From Acidobacteriaceae bacterium (GTDB lineage: Bacteria > Acidobacteriota > Terriglobia > Terriglobales > Acidobacteriaceae), in contig DAIDGW010000090.1 in NCBI GenBank assembly GCA_027452245.1, positions 1-64,000 of the forward strand: a stretch of 64,000 bases of DNA. The letters run 5' to 3'. Below the pieces are notes generated by a model. That model saw nothing but the letters and a program-made list of their open reading frames with translations, was not told the origin of the DNA and did not search any database. Numbering within the stretch: position 1 is the first letter of the stretch; each line of letters opens with the position of its first letter. The position numbers and the translations under genes are program-made. Shown here one piece after another: positions 41,162-50,678 of this stretch.

Positions 41162-41240
41162 ATGCTTTTGTCCTAACCGCAAAGATTGGTTTCCCCCTTT
41201 AAGATCTGACAGAATTGTAGAAACCACGCGCATCAGAGAA

Positions 41241-42482
41241 ATGGCGACGACGACCAAAAAAGATTATTACGAAACGCTGGGGGTGAAGAAGGGTGCCTCG
41301 GCGGAGGAGATTCGCAAGGCGTTTCGTAAGCTGGCGCGCAAGTACCATCCAGACGTCAATCCCGGGGACAAGGCGGCCGAAGAGAAGTTCAAGGGGATTT
41401 CCGAAGCTAACGATGTCCTGAGCGATCCCAAGAAGCGCAAAATATACGACCAGATCGGCTTCTATTCCGACAACATCGATCCGGCGGCGGCGGAAGCTTA
41501 CGCGCGGGGCGGAGCGACGGGCGCGGGCGGTTTTGGCGGATTTCCTGGGGGGGGCCCGGGACAAGGTGGGCAGGGCGTTCACTTCGATTTTGGCGGATTC
41601 GATTTCTCTGATTTGTTCGAGAACGCCGGACGGGGCCAGCAAACGGGTCGAACCCCGGGCGGCGGAGGAGGGTTTCGTGACATCTTCTCGGGAATCTTCG
41701 GCGGAGGGCGCGGTGCGGCCGCATCTGAAATGGCCCCGGAGGCCGGTACCGAACTGGAGTACCAAGTCAACGTGCCTTTTTGGACGGCCATTCGTGGCGG
41801 GGTGATGCGGCTGAATATCCAGCGCCAGGACGTGTGCTCGCAGTGCCACGGGTCGGGATTTCTCGAAGCTCCGGGGAAATGCCCTGAGTGCAACGGTACA
41901 GGGCAGGTGACCCAGACCGGCGGGCGTATGAAGTTCAATGTCACGTGTCCGCGCTGCCATGGAACGGGAAAGAATGTGACGGTCTGTCCAACGTGCCATG
42001 GCCAAGGCACGGTTTCACGGACCGAACCGCTGGAAGTTCGCATCAAAGGTGGAACGCGGGATGGGCAGCGTATCCGGCTCGCTGGAAAAGGTAATGCGGG
42101 CGCCCGCGGAGCGGCGCCAGGCGATCTTTATGTGATCATCCGAACCGAGCCGCATCCGCTATTCCGACGCGATGGCGACGACATCTACCTGACGGTTCCC
42201 GTGAACGCTACGGAAGCGGCTCTAGGAGCCAAGATTGAAGTACCCACGATCGACGGACGGGCGCTGCTGAAGATTCCCCCAGGGACGCAGAGCGGCCAGA
42301 AACTGCGCCTGCGCGAAAAGGGCGTGCCTTCGGCGACCAAGGACGGTATGCGCGGAGACGAGATCGTCGAGATTACGGTGCACGTTCCCATGCCGCGGGA
42401 CGAGCGTACCAAGGAACTGCTGCGGGAATTGGCCAAACTGAATCCGGAAGATCCGCGATCGGAACTGTGGAGCAAGGTGTAG
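41241..42482 (+). CDS. dnaJ: Chaperone protein DnaJ (Hsp40)
   Basis: Type I J-protein of 413 aa that stimulates DnaK ATPase. The J domain ([20 protein letters not shown]) has the H-P-D motif in [11 protein letters not shown] long Gly/Phe-rich region follows. The zinc-binding domain has all four C-x2-C-x-G-x-G repeats ([32 protein letters not shown]). The C-terminal substrate domains are complete. The ATG at 41241 is the natural J-domain start; an upstream open stretch of 35 codons is not protein-like. No clear HAIR site is present in its own upstream DNA. Confidence 0.97.
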   Translation: MATTTKKDYYETLGVKKGASAEEIRKAFRKLARKYHPDVNPGDKAAEEKFKGISEANDVLSDPKKRKIYDQIGFYSDNIDPAAAEAYARGGATGAGGFGGFPGGGPGQGGQGVHFDFGGFDFSDLFENAGRGQQTGRTPGGGGGFRDIFSGIFGGGRGAAASEMAPEAGTELEYQVNVPFWTAIRGGVMRLNIQRQDVCSQCHGSGFLEAPGKCPECNGTGQVTQTGGRMKFNVTCPRCHGTGKNVTVCPTCHGQGTVSRTEPLEVRIKGGTRDGQRIRLAGKGNAGARGAAPGDLYVIIRTEPHPLFRRDGDDIYLTVPVNATEAALGAKIEVPTIDGRALLKIPPGTQSGQKLRLREKGVPSATKDGMRGDEIVEITVHVPMPRDERTKELLRELAKLNPEDPRSELWSKV

Positions 42483-42680
42483 GCGATGCGTATCGGCGGC
42501 AGTGGCTCTCCCGGCATTACCTCCGTGCCACGTCTCCCGCTTACAAAAACTTTCGGCAAAAGCGAAAATCTTCTTGCATCTCCTGAAAATTTCCGTAATC
42601 TCACAATTGCGAACTAACTTTGCCGAAATGTCCGAGCAATCGCAGTAGCCCGGAAGCCGCGAGAATTCAAGGGAGACGCG

Positions 42681-44120
42681 GTGGTGAGAGTGAGTCGCTT
42701 GAGGAGGCAGCCATCGAAATTGGCCACCGCTAGCGCGCTGCAACGAGAAAATCCCCGTAACCTCGCCCCCTTACCCAACCGGAAAAAATTCGTTCGCCTC
42801 ACGCTGTGGCCTCTGGTCGCCGCCACGTTCTTTATGGTGTCGGGTGGAACTTATGGCACGGAAGATATCGTGCACGGCGCCGGCTACGGGCGCGCGATTC
42901 TCATCCTGCTGCTCACGCCTTTGCTTTGGAGTCTGCCGACCGCTTTCATGATCGGAGAGCTTTCGAGCGCGCTACCCTTTGAAGGCGGATATTACGCCTG
43001 GGTGCGCCGGGCGATGGGCAATTTCTGGGGATTTCAGGAGGCATGGCTCTCGCTAGTCGCGTCGATTTTCGATATGGCGATCTATCCCACGCTCTTCGTA
43101 GCCTACCTTACCCGCATGTTCCCCTGGTTTGAGGTGAATAACCGGGGATGGTGGGTCGCGCTGGCCGTGGTCGTCGCCTGTGCGCTGCTGAATATCGGGG
43201 GCGTCAAGGTGGTCTCGACGACGTCACTGTGGCTGTTCTTCGCACTATCGGCGCCGTTCGTCGCGATTGTGCTGATCGCGCCGTTCAAGATGGGAGCGCT
43301 CGCCAATGCGGTCACCAAACCGACGACTTCGACGGTCGACATTCTGGGCGGACTACTCATCTGCATGTGGAACTACATGGGATGGGACAACGCTTCCACG
43401 ATCGCGACCGAAGTGGAGCGTCCGCAGCGTACCTATCCCCGAGCGATGCTGGCGGCAGTGGTCATCGTCGCGTTGAGTTATGTGCTGCCGTTCGCGGCTA
43501 TGTGGATGACCGGACTGAAAGCGACGGCGTGGGAAACGGGATCGTGGGCCGATATCGCCGGGTTGATTGGCGGACCGTTGCTCCGCGTCGGAGTGGTGGT
43601 CGGGGGCATGATCAGCGGTTTCGGCATGTTCAACGCCCTGGTGATGAGCTATTCACGCCTGCCGCTGGCGATGGCACAGGATGGCATGCTGCCCAAGGTG
43701 TTCGGCAAGCTGCAACCGAAATCGAAAGCTCCCTGGGTGGCGATTATCGCATTGGCGATCTGCTGGGCGCTATGTCTTGGTTTGGGCTTTGCCCGGCTGG
43801 TGACACTCGATATTCTTCTTTACGGCGCGAGCCTGACGCTGGAGTTTGTTGCCCTGATTGTTCTGCGCTTCCGCGAGCCAGGACTGAAGCGTCCATTCAA
43901 GGTACCGGGTGGATTGGCGGGAGCCATCGCCATCGGTGTTCCCCCCGTCATGCTACTCGCGTTTTCCGTGATCCGTAGCGAGCATGAATCGGTGTTAGGG
44001 ATGAGTTCCCTCGCCTTCGGGATGATCCTGATTGCAGCGGGCGTAATAGCATACTTCGCGAATCATGCATTGAAGCCAGCCGGCTGGACTGCGACCGAAA
44101 AGCCAGAACCAGTGGCTTAG
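42681..44120 (+). CDS. APC-superfamily amino acid permease
   Basis: Integral membrane transporter of 479 aa with about 12 hydrophobic helices. The first helix carries the APC substrate/ion motif (VAATFFMVSGGTYGTEDIV), and helix 6 region CMWNYMGWDNASTIATEVE is typical of the family. The N-terminal 30 residues are basic. It may carry amino acids or polyamines; substrate unknown. The frame begins with GTG in a stretch lacking a clear ribosome site, so the start is uncertain by some codons. It interrupts the dnaJ-hspR spacing. Confidence 0.85.
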   Translation: MVRVSRLRRQPSKLATASALQRENPRNLAPLPNRKKFVRLTLWPLVAATFFMVSGGTYGTEDIVHGAGYGRAILILLLTPLLWSLPTAFMIGELSSALPFEGGYYAWVRRAMGNFWGFQEAWLSLVASIFDMAIYPTLFVAYLTRMFPWFEVNNRGWWVALAVVVACALLNIGGVKVVSTTSLWLFFALSAPFVAIVLIAPFKMGALANAVTKPTTSTVDILGGLLICMWNYMGWDNASTIATEVERPQRTYPRAMLAAVVIVALSYVLPFAAMWMTGLKATAWETGSWADIAGLIGGPLLRVGVVVGGMISGFGMFNALVMSYSRLPLAMAQDGMLPKVFGKLQPKSKAPWVAIIALAICWALCLGLGFARLVTLDILLYGASLTLEFVALIVLRFREPGLKRPFKVPGGLAGAIAIGVPPVMLLAFSVIRSEHESVLGMSSLAFGMILIAAGVIAYFANHALKPAGWTATEKPEPVA

Positions 44121-44132
44121 ACTGATTCTCCT

Positions 44133-44153
44133 CTTGAGCAAAGCGGATTTCAG
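44133..44153 (+). promoter_or_regulatory. Weak HAIR-like site upstream of hspR
   Basis: CTTGAGC-N7-ATTTCAG matches 10 of 14 HAIR positions with correct spacing, the first arm being strong (6 of 7) and the second weak (4 of 7). It lies about 150 bases upstream of the HspR-like gene, fitting autoregulation, but could be chance. Confidence 0.3.
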
Positions 44154-44300
44154 TTGGCGGAGATCTGCGGCGAGATGGAGCTTGCGGCAACGACAACAGC
44201 GCATCTGATCAAAAGCGATCATTCGAATGTCGCCAACGCTTAGCCTTTGCGGCTACGCTCAGGAACACACCTTAGCTGGGAGTGTTGTAAACTTCCCACA

Positions 44301-44702
44301 ATGACGAAGCGGAAATCCAAAGGTGCTTATATGATCTCCGCTGTTGCGGAGATGTATGGTATCCATCCGCAGACGCTCCGGCTCTATGAGCGCGAGGGGT
44401 TGCTGAAGCCGTCGCGAACCGAAGGCAATACCCGCCTCTATACCGATGAAGACCTGCAGCGCCTGGAGTTCATTTTGTCGCTGGCGCGCGATTTGGGCGT
44501 GAATATCAGCGGAATGGCCATCATCCTGCAAATGCGCGAGCGCATGGAAGAGATGCAGCGCCAGATCCAGGAATTCGTGCAGTACATCCAGCAGGAGGTG
44601 CTCACGAGGGCGACTGCGGCGGCCGATCCGGCCAAAGGCGCGATTGTGCCGGTGAGAAGGCCGATCGTGTCGCCGAACATGGCGTCGAACAAAAAGCGCT
44701 GA
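44301..44702 (+). CDS. hspR: HspR-like MerR-family heat-shock repressor
   Basis: MerR-type winged-helix regulator of 133 aa. The DNA-binding part AYMISAVAEMYGIHPQTLRL plus YEREGLLKPSRTEGNTRLYT is that of HspR, which binds HAIR operators and controls dnaK operons. It lacks the effector domain of metal-sensing MerR proteins; a helical dimer region (MRERMEEMQRQIQEFVQYIQ) and a basic tail follow. The start is placed at the ATG at 44301; 18 codons upstream are open but unlike protein. Location three genes after dnaK and the HAIR-like site there support the call over other MerR types. Confidence 0.8.
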   Translation: MTKRKSKGAYMISAVAEMYGIHPQTLRLYEREGLLKPSRTEGNTRLYTDEDLQRLEFILSLARDLGVNISGMAIILQMRERMEEMQRQIQEFVQYIQQEVLTRATAAADPAKGAIVPVRRPIVSPNMASNKKR

Positions 44703-44852
44703 AGCGATCCGATAGAACTGTTGCAACGAACCCCGGAGAAGGTCCGGTGGAGGATGCGAACTCGGCATCGTTGCGTAGCAGCGAACTTCACGCCTTGGCG
44801 AGAGTGCGGCTCTCGCGCAGAATGCAGATCCCGAGGGTATGATCGAAGCGCA

Positions 44853-45845
44853 ATGCTTCCGTTCAAGCTCATCTACAGCGACGCGTACTACCTTCCCATC
44901 GGACAGCATGTTTTTCCGGCCGAGAAATATAAGCGCATTCATGATCGACTGATTGAGACCGGAGTTGCTGAGGCCAGCGATTTTCTGGAACCAAATTCCG
45001 CGTCCGATCAGGACATCCTGCTGGTGCACAAGCCTGATTATGTCCAAAAGCTAAAAACCGGGACGCTCACCCCTCGCGAAGAGATGCAGATGGAGATTCC
45101 TTACTCGCGCGACCTAGTCGATGCTTTTTGGCTGGCGGCGGGCGGTTCGATCCTTGCAGCCGATCGCGCGCTGAATGATGGAATTGCCATCAGCATCGGC
45201 GGAGGTTTTCACCATGCGTTTCCCGATCATGGCGAAGGCTTTTGCATGATTCACGATGTTGCGGTGGCAATTCGCCGCATGCAACGCGATGACAAGATCC
45301 GCACAGCCCTGACCGTCGATTGCGACGTGCATCAGGGAAACGGCACGGCCGCGATCTTTGCGGGAACGCGCGTGCCGTCTGCGCCGCTGCCGTCGAGCAG
45401 CGCTCCTACAGTCTCGGCTCCGGGGTCAGGACGCATGCGCAATGCGCATGCTGGCGAAGTCTTTACGATATCGCTGCACCAGCACAACAACTATCCGATG
45501 CACAAGCCGATGTCCTCGATAGACGTCGACCTGCCGGACGGCATTGGAGACGACGACTACCTGGCATGGCTGGACAACGCGCTCAGTTCTGGACTCCGGC
45601 AGTTTGAGCCCGATCTCATCTGCTACATCGCCGGCGCGGACCCTTATCGCGAAGATCAACTGGGCGGATTGGATCTAACGATCGAAGGGTTGAAGAAGCG
45701 GGACGAGTTGGTGTTTCGTGTTGCCCGCACGCGCGGCATTCCGGTGATGGTGACATACGCCGGTGGCTATGCCCGTAATGTGGAAGATACGGTCTCGATT
45801 CACTCGAATACTGTGATTGTCGCCAAAGAGGTTTTCACCGGCTGA
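44853..45845 (+). CDS. Histone deacetylase-family (AcuC-like) deacetylase
   Basis: Zinc-dependent amidohydrolase of 330 aa of the HDAC/AcuC/acetylpolyamine amidohydrolase superfamily. The catalytic region has IGGGFHHAFPDHGEGFCMIH, the metal ligands in VDCDVHQGNGTA (D-x-H) and a second Asp in CYIAGADPY, and the closing GGYARN. Likely substrates are acetyl-lysine proteins or acetylated small amines. An unusual Ser/Pro/Ala-rich insert of about 25 residues follows the QGNGTAAIFAG segment. The ATG at 44853 begins the normal N-terminal strand. Confidence 0.88.
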   Translation: MLPFKLIYSDAYYLPIGQHVFPAEKYKRIHDRLIETGVAEASDFLEPNSASDQDILLVHKPDYVQKLKTGTLTPREEMQMEIPYSRDLVDAFWLAAGGSILAADRALNDGIAISIGGGFHHAFPDHGEGFCMIHDVAVAIRRMQRDDKIRTALTVDCDVHQGNGTAAIFAGTRVPSAPLPSSSAPTVSAPGSGRMRNAHAGEVFTISLHQHNNYPMHKPMSSIDVDLPDGIGDDDYLAWLDNALSSGLRQFEPDLICYIAGADPYREDQLGGLDLTIEGLKKRDELVFRVARTRGIPVMVTYAGGYARNVEDTVSIHSNTVIVAKEVFTG

Positions 45846-45958
45846 GGGCTTGGCCAGGGGGAAGGTGCGGTTACACAACTCCCCTAATCCGGCGGGGTTT
45901 ACAGTCGTGATATCCATATTCAACGAAAGGGAAAGTATTCTCTTATTTGAGGCGAGCG

Positions 45959-47773
45959 ATGAAAACGTGTATGCAACGATGGTCTTGGGCTTTGATGATG
46001 GCGATTGCAGTGTTTTTGCAAGGCGGCCGTTTGCTGGCGCAGGACGATCAGAATTCCGACAATGGCGCGCCGAGTGCGGAGGTTCAAAACTCGTTGCCGA
46101 ATGCCGATGGGCAAGATCAGCCAGATCAAGCGGATCAGAATAGCGATCAGGATCCGCCGGGGCGGGTGGCGGATCTCAACTATTCGCAGGGATCGATCTC
46201 GTATCGACCAGCGAATCAGGACGAGTGGATCAGCGGAGTGCCGAACGGTCCCTTAGTGACCGGAGACGATCTGTGGGCGGACGAAAGTTCCCGGGCCGAA
46301 GTACACATCGGCTCGACCGCAATCCGTATCGGATCAAAGACTGGAATCACTTTTCTCAATCTGGATGACCACACGACCCAGATCCGATTGGCGCAAGGCA
46401 AGATGATCCTGCGCGTGCGCCATGTCGATGACGACGATGCTTATGAGGTCGATACGCCAAACTTGGCGTTCACTATCTTGCAACCGGGAGAGTACCGGTT
46501 TGATGTGGGTGAAGACGCTGCGAAGACCACCATTACGGTTTGGAGTGGCCGTGGGCGTGCGGTCGGAGGTGGCTCGTCGTACACGGTAGTGGCGCAGCAG
46601 TCGGCCGTATTCACCGGAACAGACAGCCTCAATTACGAACTGGATCAGGTTCCAGATCCTGACGACTTCGACATCTGGGCCTTCGATCGTGACAAGCACG
46701 AAGACAACTCAGAATCAGCGAATTATGTTTCCCGCGAGATGACCGGATACGAAGATCTCGACGAGTACGGCGACTGGAGCTATGTGGCGGGTTATGGTCC
46801 ATGTTGGAGGCCGTATATGGTCGGTGCAGGCTGGGCCCCGTACCGCGTGGGACGATGGGCGTTCGTTGCTCCATGGGGATGGACCTGGGTCGGGGGTGAA
46901 CCTTGGGGCTTCGCGCCTTACCACTACGGACGCTGGGCATTTGTCGGAGGCGGATGGTTCTGGGTCCCGGGACCGGCTGTAGTGCGCCCTGTTTGGGCAC
47001 CGGCGCTAGTGGCATGGGTTGGTGGTCCGGGGTTCCGTGTCGGAGTGGGTGCCGGAGTAGGGTGGTTTCCGCTGGCTCCGGGCGAAGTCTATATTCCCGC
47101 CTATCGGGTAAGCCGGGCCTACGTAAACAACGTCAACGTGACGAATACCAACGTTAGCGCGACGCGGATCACCAATGTTTACAACACCACGGTGATCGAT
47201 CGCAACACCACCGTGAATCGAGTTGCGTACGTAAATGAGCATGTGAATGGAGGAGTGACAGTTGTATCGCATGACACGTTCGTGAATGCGCGTCCGGTAG
47301 CTCAGAACGTTGTGCACGTCGATCAGCGGCAATTGCAAGCAGCGGCGCCAACGACGCGTTTTTCCCCGGCTCAACCGGTGCGCGCGAGTGTTCTGGGGGG
47401 CGAACATCCGGCCGCAGTAAAGCCGCCGGCATCGGTGATCAATCGTCAGGTGGTTGCTGAAAGAATGCCCCCGCGGGCCTTCTCGCAAGGCGGAAGTGGG
47501 GGGAACCAGACCGTCCGAGTAGAGACTGGGCCCACCCGTCCGGCGCCGGTCCAGGACGGAGCACATCCGTTGGCGCGGCTGCCTCAGGGTCAACAGCGGG
47601 AAGAAGCGCAGAACGTGCGAGTGCGACCAGCGCCTCCGGTGCAATCGAATCCGCAGCAGGAGCAACAAAAGGCGCAGAAGTTCCGCAAGTGGCAGCAAAA
47701 GCGCCAGCCTGCGAGTCGCCAGCAGCGTTCGAGTCCGGCACCACGCGGAGGAGGCGGATATAGAGGACATTGA
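45959..47773 (+). CDS. Secreted FecR-domain protein with Trp-rich (DUF6600-like) repeats
   Basis: Exported protein of 604 aa. Signal peptide at residues 1-28 (MMAIAVFLQGGRLLAQ). A FecR-type beta domain lies at about 55-200 (VGDLNYSQGS-like start, then VHIGSTAIRIGSKTGITFLN). The middle has repeated Trp/Tyr/Gly blocks: GAGWAPYRVGRWAFVAPWGW, WVGGEPWGFAPYHYGRWAFV and GGGWFWVPG. An Asn/Val/Thr-rich region and a Gln/Pro/Arg-rich tail follow. GAGG lies six bases before the ATG. It is probably a surface or periplasmic protein; the function is unknown. A longer relative is at 51443-53839. Confidence 0.8.
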   Translation: MKTCMQRWSWALMMAIAVFLQGGRLLAQDDQNSDNGAPSAEVQNSLPNADGQDQPDQADQNSDQDPPGRVADLNYSQGSISYRPANQDEWISGVPNGPLVTGDDLWADESSRAEVHIGSTAIRIGSKTGITFLNLDDHTTQIRLAQGKMILRVRHVDDDDAYEVDTPNLAFTILQPGEYRFDVGEDAAKTTITVWSGRGRAVGGGSSYTVVAQQSAVFTGTDSLNYELDQVPDPDDFDIWAFDRDKHEDNSESANYVSREMTGYEDLDEYGDWSYVAGYGPCWRPYMVGAGWAPYRVGRWAFVAPWGWTWVGGEPWGFAPYHYGRWAFVGGGWFWVPGPAVVRPVWAPALVAWVGGPGFRVGVGAGVGWFPLAPGEVYIPAYRVSRAYVNNVNVTNTNVSATRITNVYNTTVIDRNTTVNRVAYVNEHVNGGVTVVSHDTFVNARPVAQNVVHVDQRQLQAAAPTTRFSPAQPVRASVLGGEHPAAVKPPASVINRQVVAERMPPRAFSQGGSGGNQTVRVETGPTRPAPVQDGAHPLARLPQGQQREEAQNVRVRPAPPVQSNPQQEQQKAQKFRKWQQKRQPASRQQRSSPAPRGGGGYRGH

Positions 47774-47860
47774 TGGTGTAATAACGTGATGGACTTATCT
47801 AACTTCACAATTCCTCGCCGGTGGGCAGTTTCGCTGCTTCCGGCGTAATCTTTTTTAAAT

Positions 47861-49201
47861 ATGGATGTGATCGACAAGGCGAGACGAGCGGGAATCAACT
47901 GGTTGGATCTACTTTGGCTGGGCTTTCTTGCTGGCCTGGCATTTCTTCCGCCGGTCACGGAATATCACAAACTGGCGATCCTGCTGGTTTTTGGTGCCCT
48001 GCAGTTGACAGAAGGCTGGATCGTTTCGAAACTGCCAAAGCGTGGCACCTCCTATGTGGTCGTTCTGAAGATTGTGCTGGCCATGCTGCTGCTCGACCAC
48101 ACGGGCGAGGTCAGCATAAATAGTACATATTGGCCAATCTACTTTCTGCCGATCATGACCGCGGCCGAGTATTTCGGGCCATGGCCGACGCTGGCCTGGA
48201 CGGCTCTGGCCGCGACCAGTTACTGCTCCTATCTCATTCCCGCGTTGCAGGAATATGAAATTACTGCGGAAGCGTATGAGTTGCTGGCCATCCGGGTGCT
48301 GTTCTTTTTCCTGGCTGCGATGGTGGTGAATCGCTTTGTGGTCGAGATCCGCCGGCAGACACGAAAATACCAGCAACTGGCGGAAACACTGGCGGAAACC
48401 AATCTGAAGCTGGAGCAGGCGCAGGCCGAAGCACGGCGTTCCGAACGACTGGCGGCCTTAGGACAGCTTTCGGCTGGGCTCGCGCACGAGATACGCAACC
48501 CGCTAGGAGTGATCAAAGGTTCGGCGGAGATGTTGGGCCAGAAGCTTGGCCAATCGGATCCGCTCGCCACCGAGTTGGCCGGATACATTTCGAGTGAGAC
48601 AAACCGGCTCAGCGATCTGGTTACTCGCTTTCTAAACTTTGCGCGACCGTTGCAGGCCGATTTGATTCCGCAAAGCCTTATCGTGGTGCTCGATCGCGCG
48701 CTTAGCGATGTAGCCAGCGTGCGAAAGGATCTGCCCGTACAGGTCGAGAAACATTACGATGAGAATCTTCCGGACGTTCCGCTCGACGAAAGTCTGAGCG
48801 AGCAGGCCTTCGTCAACATCGTGCAAAATGCCTATGACGCGATGGGACCTGCAGGCGGCAGGCTGCAGGTGAGGGCGGAGCGGACGCAATCCGACGGAAT
48901 AGATGGAATTCAGGTGCAGATTTGCGATTCCGGCCCGGGCATCGCTCCGGAACTGCGCGAGCAGATCTTCAATCCATTTGTGACGACGAAGAAGACCGGC
49001 GTCGGCCTGGGATTGTCGATCGTGTCGAAGATCATGGACGGACATCACGGCTTCATTCGGGTGCAGCTGCGAGCGGAAGGCGATGCCCAGACGGGAGCAT
49101 GCTTTGTGATGTTTTTTCCGGCCGCGAACGAAGATTCCACCAACCGAATGGTCGCCCCATTGATTGCTTCCGGTTCGGCAGGTATGAGGGATAGGTTATA
49201 G
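47861..49201 (+). CDS. Membrane sensor histidine kinase (NtrB/AtoS-type)
   Basis: Sensor kinase of 446 aa. The first about 165 residues contain five or six membrane helices. A short coiled coil leads to HisKA with the phosphorylated His209 in GLAHEIRNPLGVIKGSAEML, and the ATPase domain has an N box (FVNIVQNAYDAM), G1 (CDSGPGIAPELREQIF) and G2 (KKTGVGLGLSIVSKI). It is followed after three bases by its cognate sigma-54 regulator, forming a pair like AtoS-AtoC. There is no separate sensor domain; the membrane bundle probably senses. Confidence 0.93.
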   Translation: MDVIDKARRAGINWLDLLWLGFLAGLAFLPPVTEYHKLAILLVFGALQLTEGWIVSKLPKRGTSYVVVLKIVLAMLLLDHTGEVSINSTYWPIYFLPIMTAAEYFGPWPTLAWTALAATSYCSYLIPALQEYEITAEAYELLAIRVLFFFLAAMVVNRFVVEIRRQTRKYQQLAETLAETNLKLEQAQAEARRSERLAALGQLSAGLAHEIRNPLGVIKGSAEMLGQKLGQSDPLATELAGYISSETNRLSDLVTRFLNFARPLQADLIPQSLIVVLDRALSDVASVRKDLPVQVEKHYDENLPDVPLDESLSEQAFVNIVQNAYDAMGPAGGRLQVRAERTQSDGIDGIQVQICDSGPGIAPELREQIFNPFVTTKKTGVGLGLSIVSKIMDGHHGFIRVQLRAEGDAQTGACFVMFFPAANEDSTNRMVAPLIASGSAGMRDRL

Positions 49202-49204
49202 GGA

Positions 49205-50575
49205 ATGCCAACAATTCTCATTGTCGAAGATGAAGCGAAGATGCGGCGGTTGCTGGAATTGAACCTTAACGAGGATGGCCTGACCACGCTGTCGGCCGGC
49301 GATGCGGAAGCCGGATTGAAGTTGCTGGCGCAAAATCCTGTGAACCTGGTTGTTACCGACCTGAAACTGCCGGGCATAAATGGCCTGGAATTCCTGCAAG
49401 CCGTTAAGCGGCAAAATGCGGGGATGCCGGTAGTCGTGATGACGGCATTCGGCAGCGTGGAAACGGCGGTGGAAGCGATGAAAGCGGGCGCCAGTGACTA
49501 TGTGTTGAAACCATTTTCGCTGACCGAGATGCGGATGGTTATCCACAAGGAGTTGGATGTCCACAGGCTGCGGGAAGAGAATCGCTCGCTGCGCGAAGCG
49601 CTGGGGAAAAAATATTCGCATCCGAATATTGTCGCCAGCAGCCCGAAGATGCAGGAAGTGCTGGCGACGGTGGAGCGGGTGGCTCCGACAAACTCCACTG
49701 TTCTGCTGGGCGGCGAGAGCGGAGTGGGGAAAGACCTGATCGCGCGTGCCATTCATGAAAAATCCCGGCGCGCTTCCGGACCGTTCGTGAAGATCAACAG
49801 CACGGCGATCCCCGAGAATTTGCTGGAAAGCGAACTCTTCGGATACGAAAAAGGCGCATTCACGGGAGCGGCTGCAAGCAAGCCCGGGAAATTCGAACTG
49901 GCGGATAAAGGTACGTTATTTCTGGACGAGATTGGAGACGTGCCTGCGGCAACACAAGTGAAACTGCTGCGGGTGCTACAAGAGCGCGAATTTGATCGGC
50001 TCGGCGGGACCAGGACCATCAAAGTCGATGTGCGCCTGGTTGCCGCGACCAATCGAGATCTGAGGGCCGCGCTTGAAGAAGGTACGTTCCGCGAAGATTT
50101 GTATTACCGGTTGAATGTTGTGCCGATCGATATTGCCCCTCTGCGCGAACGGAAAGAAGACATTCCCGAACTGGCCAGACTCTTCATGTCGCGCTTCTGT
50201 TCGGATTCTAACAAGCCGGTCGAGAGCATCAGCCGGGAGGCGATGCAGGTGCTGGTGAATTATCACTGGCCGGGTAATGTGCGGGAGTTGCAGAACATCA
50301 TGGAGCGCGCCTGCGCTTTGGCCAAAGGTCCAGTGCTGGAAGCCGCCGACATACACATCGATGTGCGTCCGGCAAAGACGGAGAATGGCGGGAATCATTT
50401 CCTGCCAGAAGGTCTGACACTCGAGCAGTGGGAAGACGAGATGATCCGCGAAGCGCTGAAGCGCGCGAGCGGCAACAAGAGCCAGGCCGCACGCCTGCTG
50501 GGACTTTCACGAAACGCGCTCCGCTATCGCTTGTCGAAAATCGGCATTTCGGATGAAGGCGAGAAGGAAGCTTAG
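49205..50575 (+). CDS. Sigma-54-dependent response regulator (NtrC/AtoC-type)
   Basis: Response regulator of 456 aa. The receiver domain has DEA near residue 9 and phosphoacceptor Asp52 in LVVTDLKLPG, plus Lys in VLKPFSL. The AAA+ domain has Walker A GESGVGKDLIARAI, the GAFTGA loop in [13 protein letters not shown], and Walker [11 protein letters not shown]. The C-terminal Fis-type helix-turn-helix ends NKSQAARLLGLSRNALRYRL. It needs sigma-54 and ATP hydrolysis for activation. It is coupled to the sensor kinase gene just upstream. Confidence 0.96.
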   Translation: MPTILIVEDEAKMRRLLELNLNEDGLTTLSAGDAEAGLKLLAQNPVNLVVTDLKLPGINGLEFLQAVKRQNAGMPVVVMTAFGSVETAVEAMKAGASDYVLKPFSLTEMRMVIHKELDVHRLREENRSLREALGKKYSHPNIVASSPKMQEVLATVERVAPTNSTVLLGGESGVGKDLIARAIHEKSRRASGPFVKINSTAIPENLLESELFGYEKGAFTGAAASKPGKFELADKGTLFLDEIGDVPAATQVKLLRVLQEREFDRLGGTRTIKVDVRLVAATNRDLRAALEEGTFREDLYYRLNVVPIDIAPLRERKEDIPELARLFMSRFCSDSNKPVESISREAMQVLVNYHWPGNVRELQNIMERACALAKGPVLEAADIHIDVRPAKTENGGNHFLPEGLTLEQWEDEMIREALKRASGNKSQAARLLGLSRNALRYRLSKIGISDEGEKEA

Positions 50576-50678
50576 GCGCTTCCTGTAATCGGGACGAGAA
50601 GGCTCCGGACAACGGGCACAAGCCAAAAATTACTTCTTGGATTGCGATACTATTTAGTGCACAAATGGGGGACTGAAT

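Noticed and set aside
47006..47770. Minus-strand 254-codon open frame opposite the FecR gene
   Set aside because: Shadow of the biased Trp/Gly and Gln/Pro-rich coding sequence.
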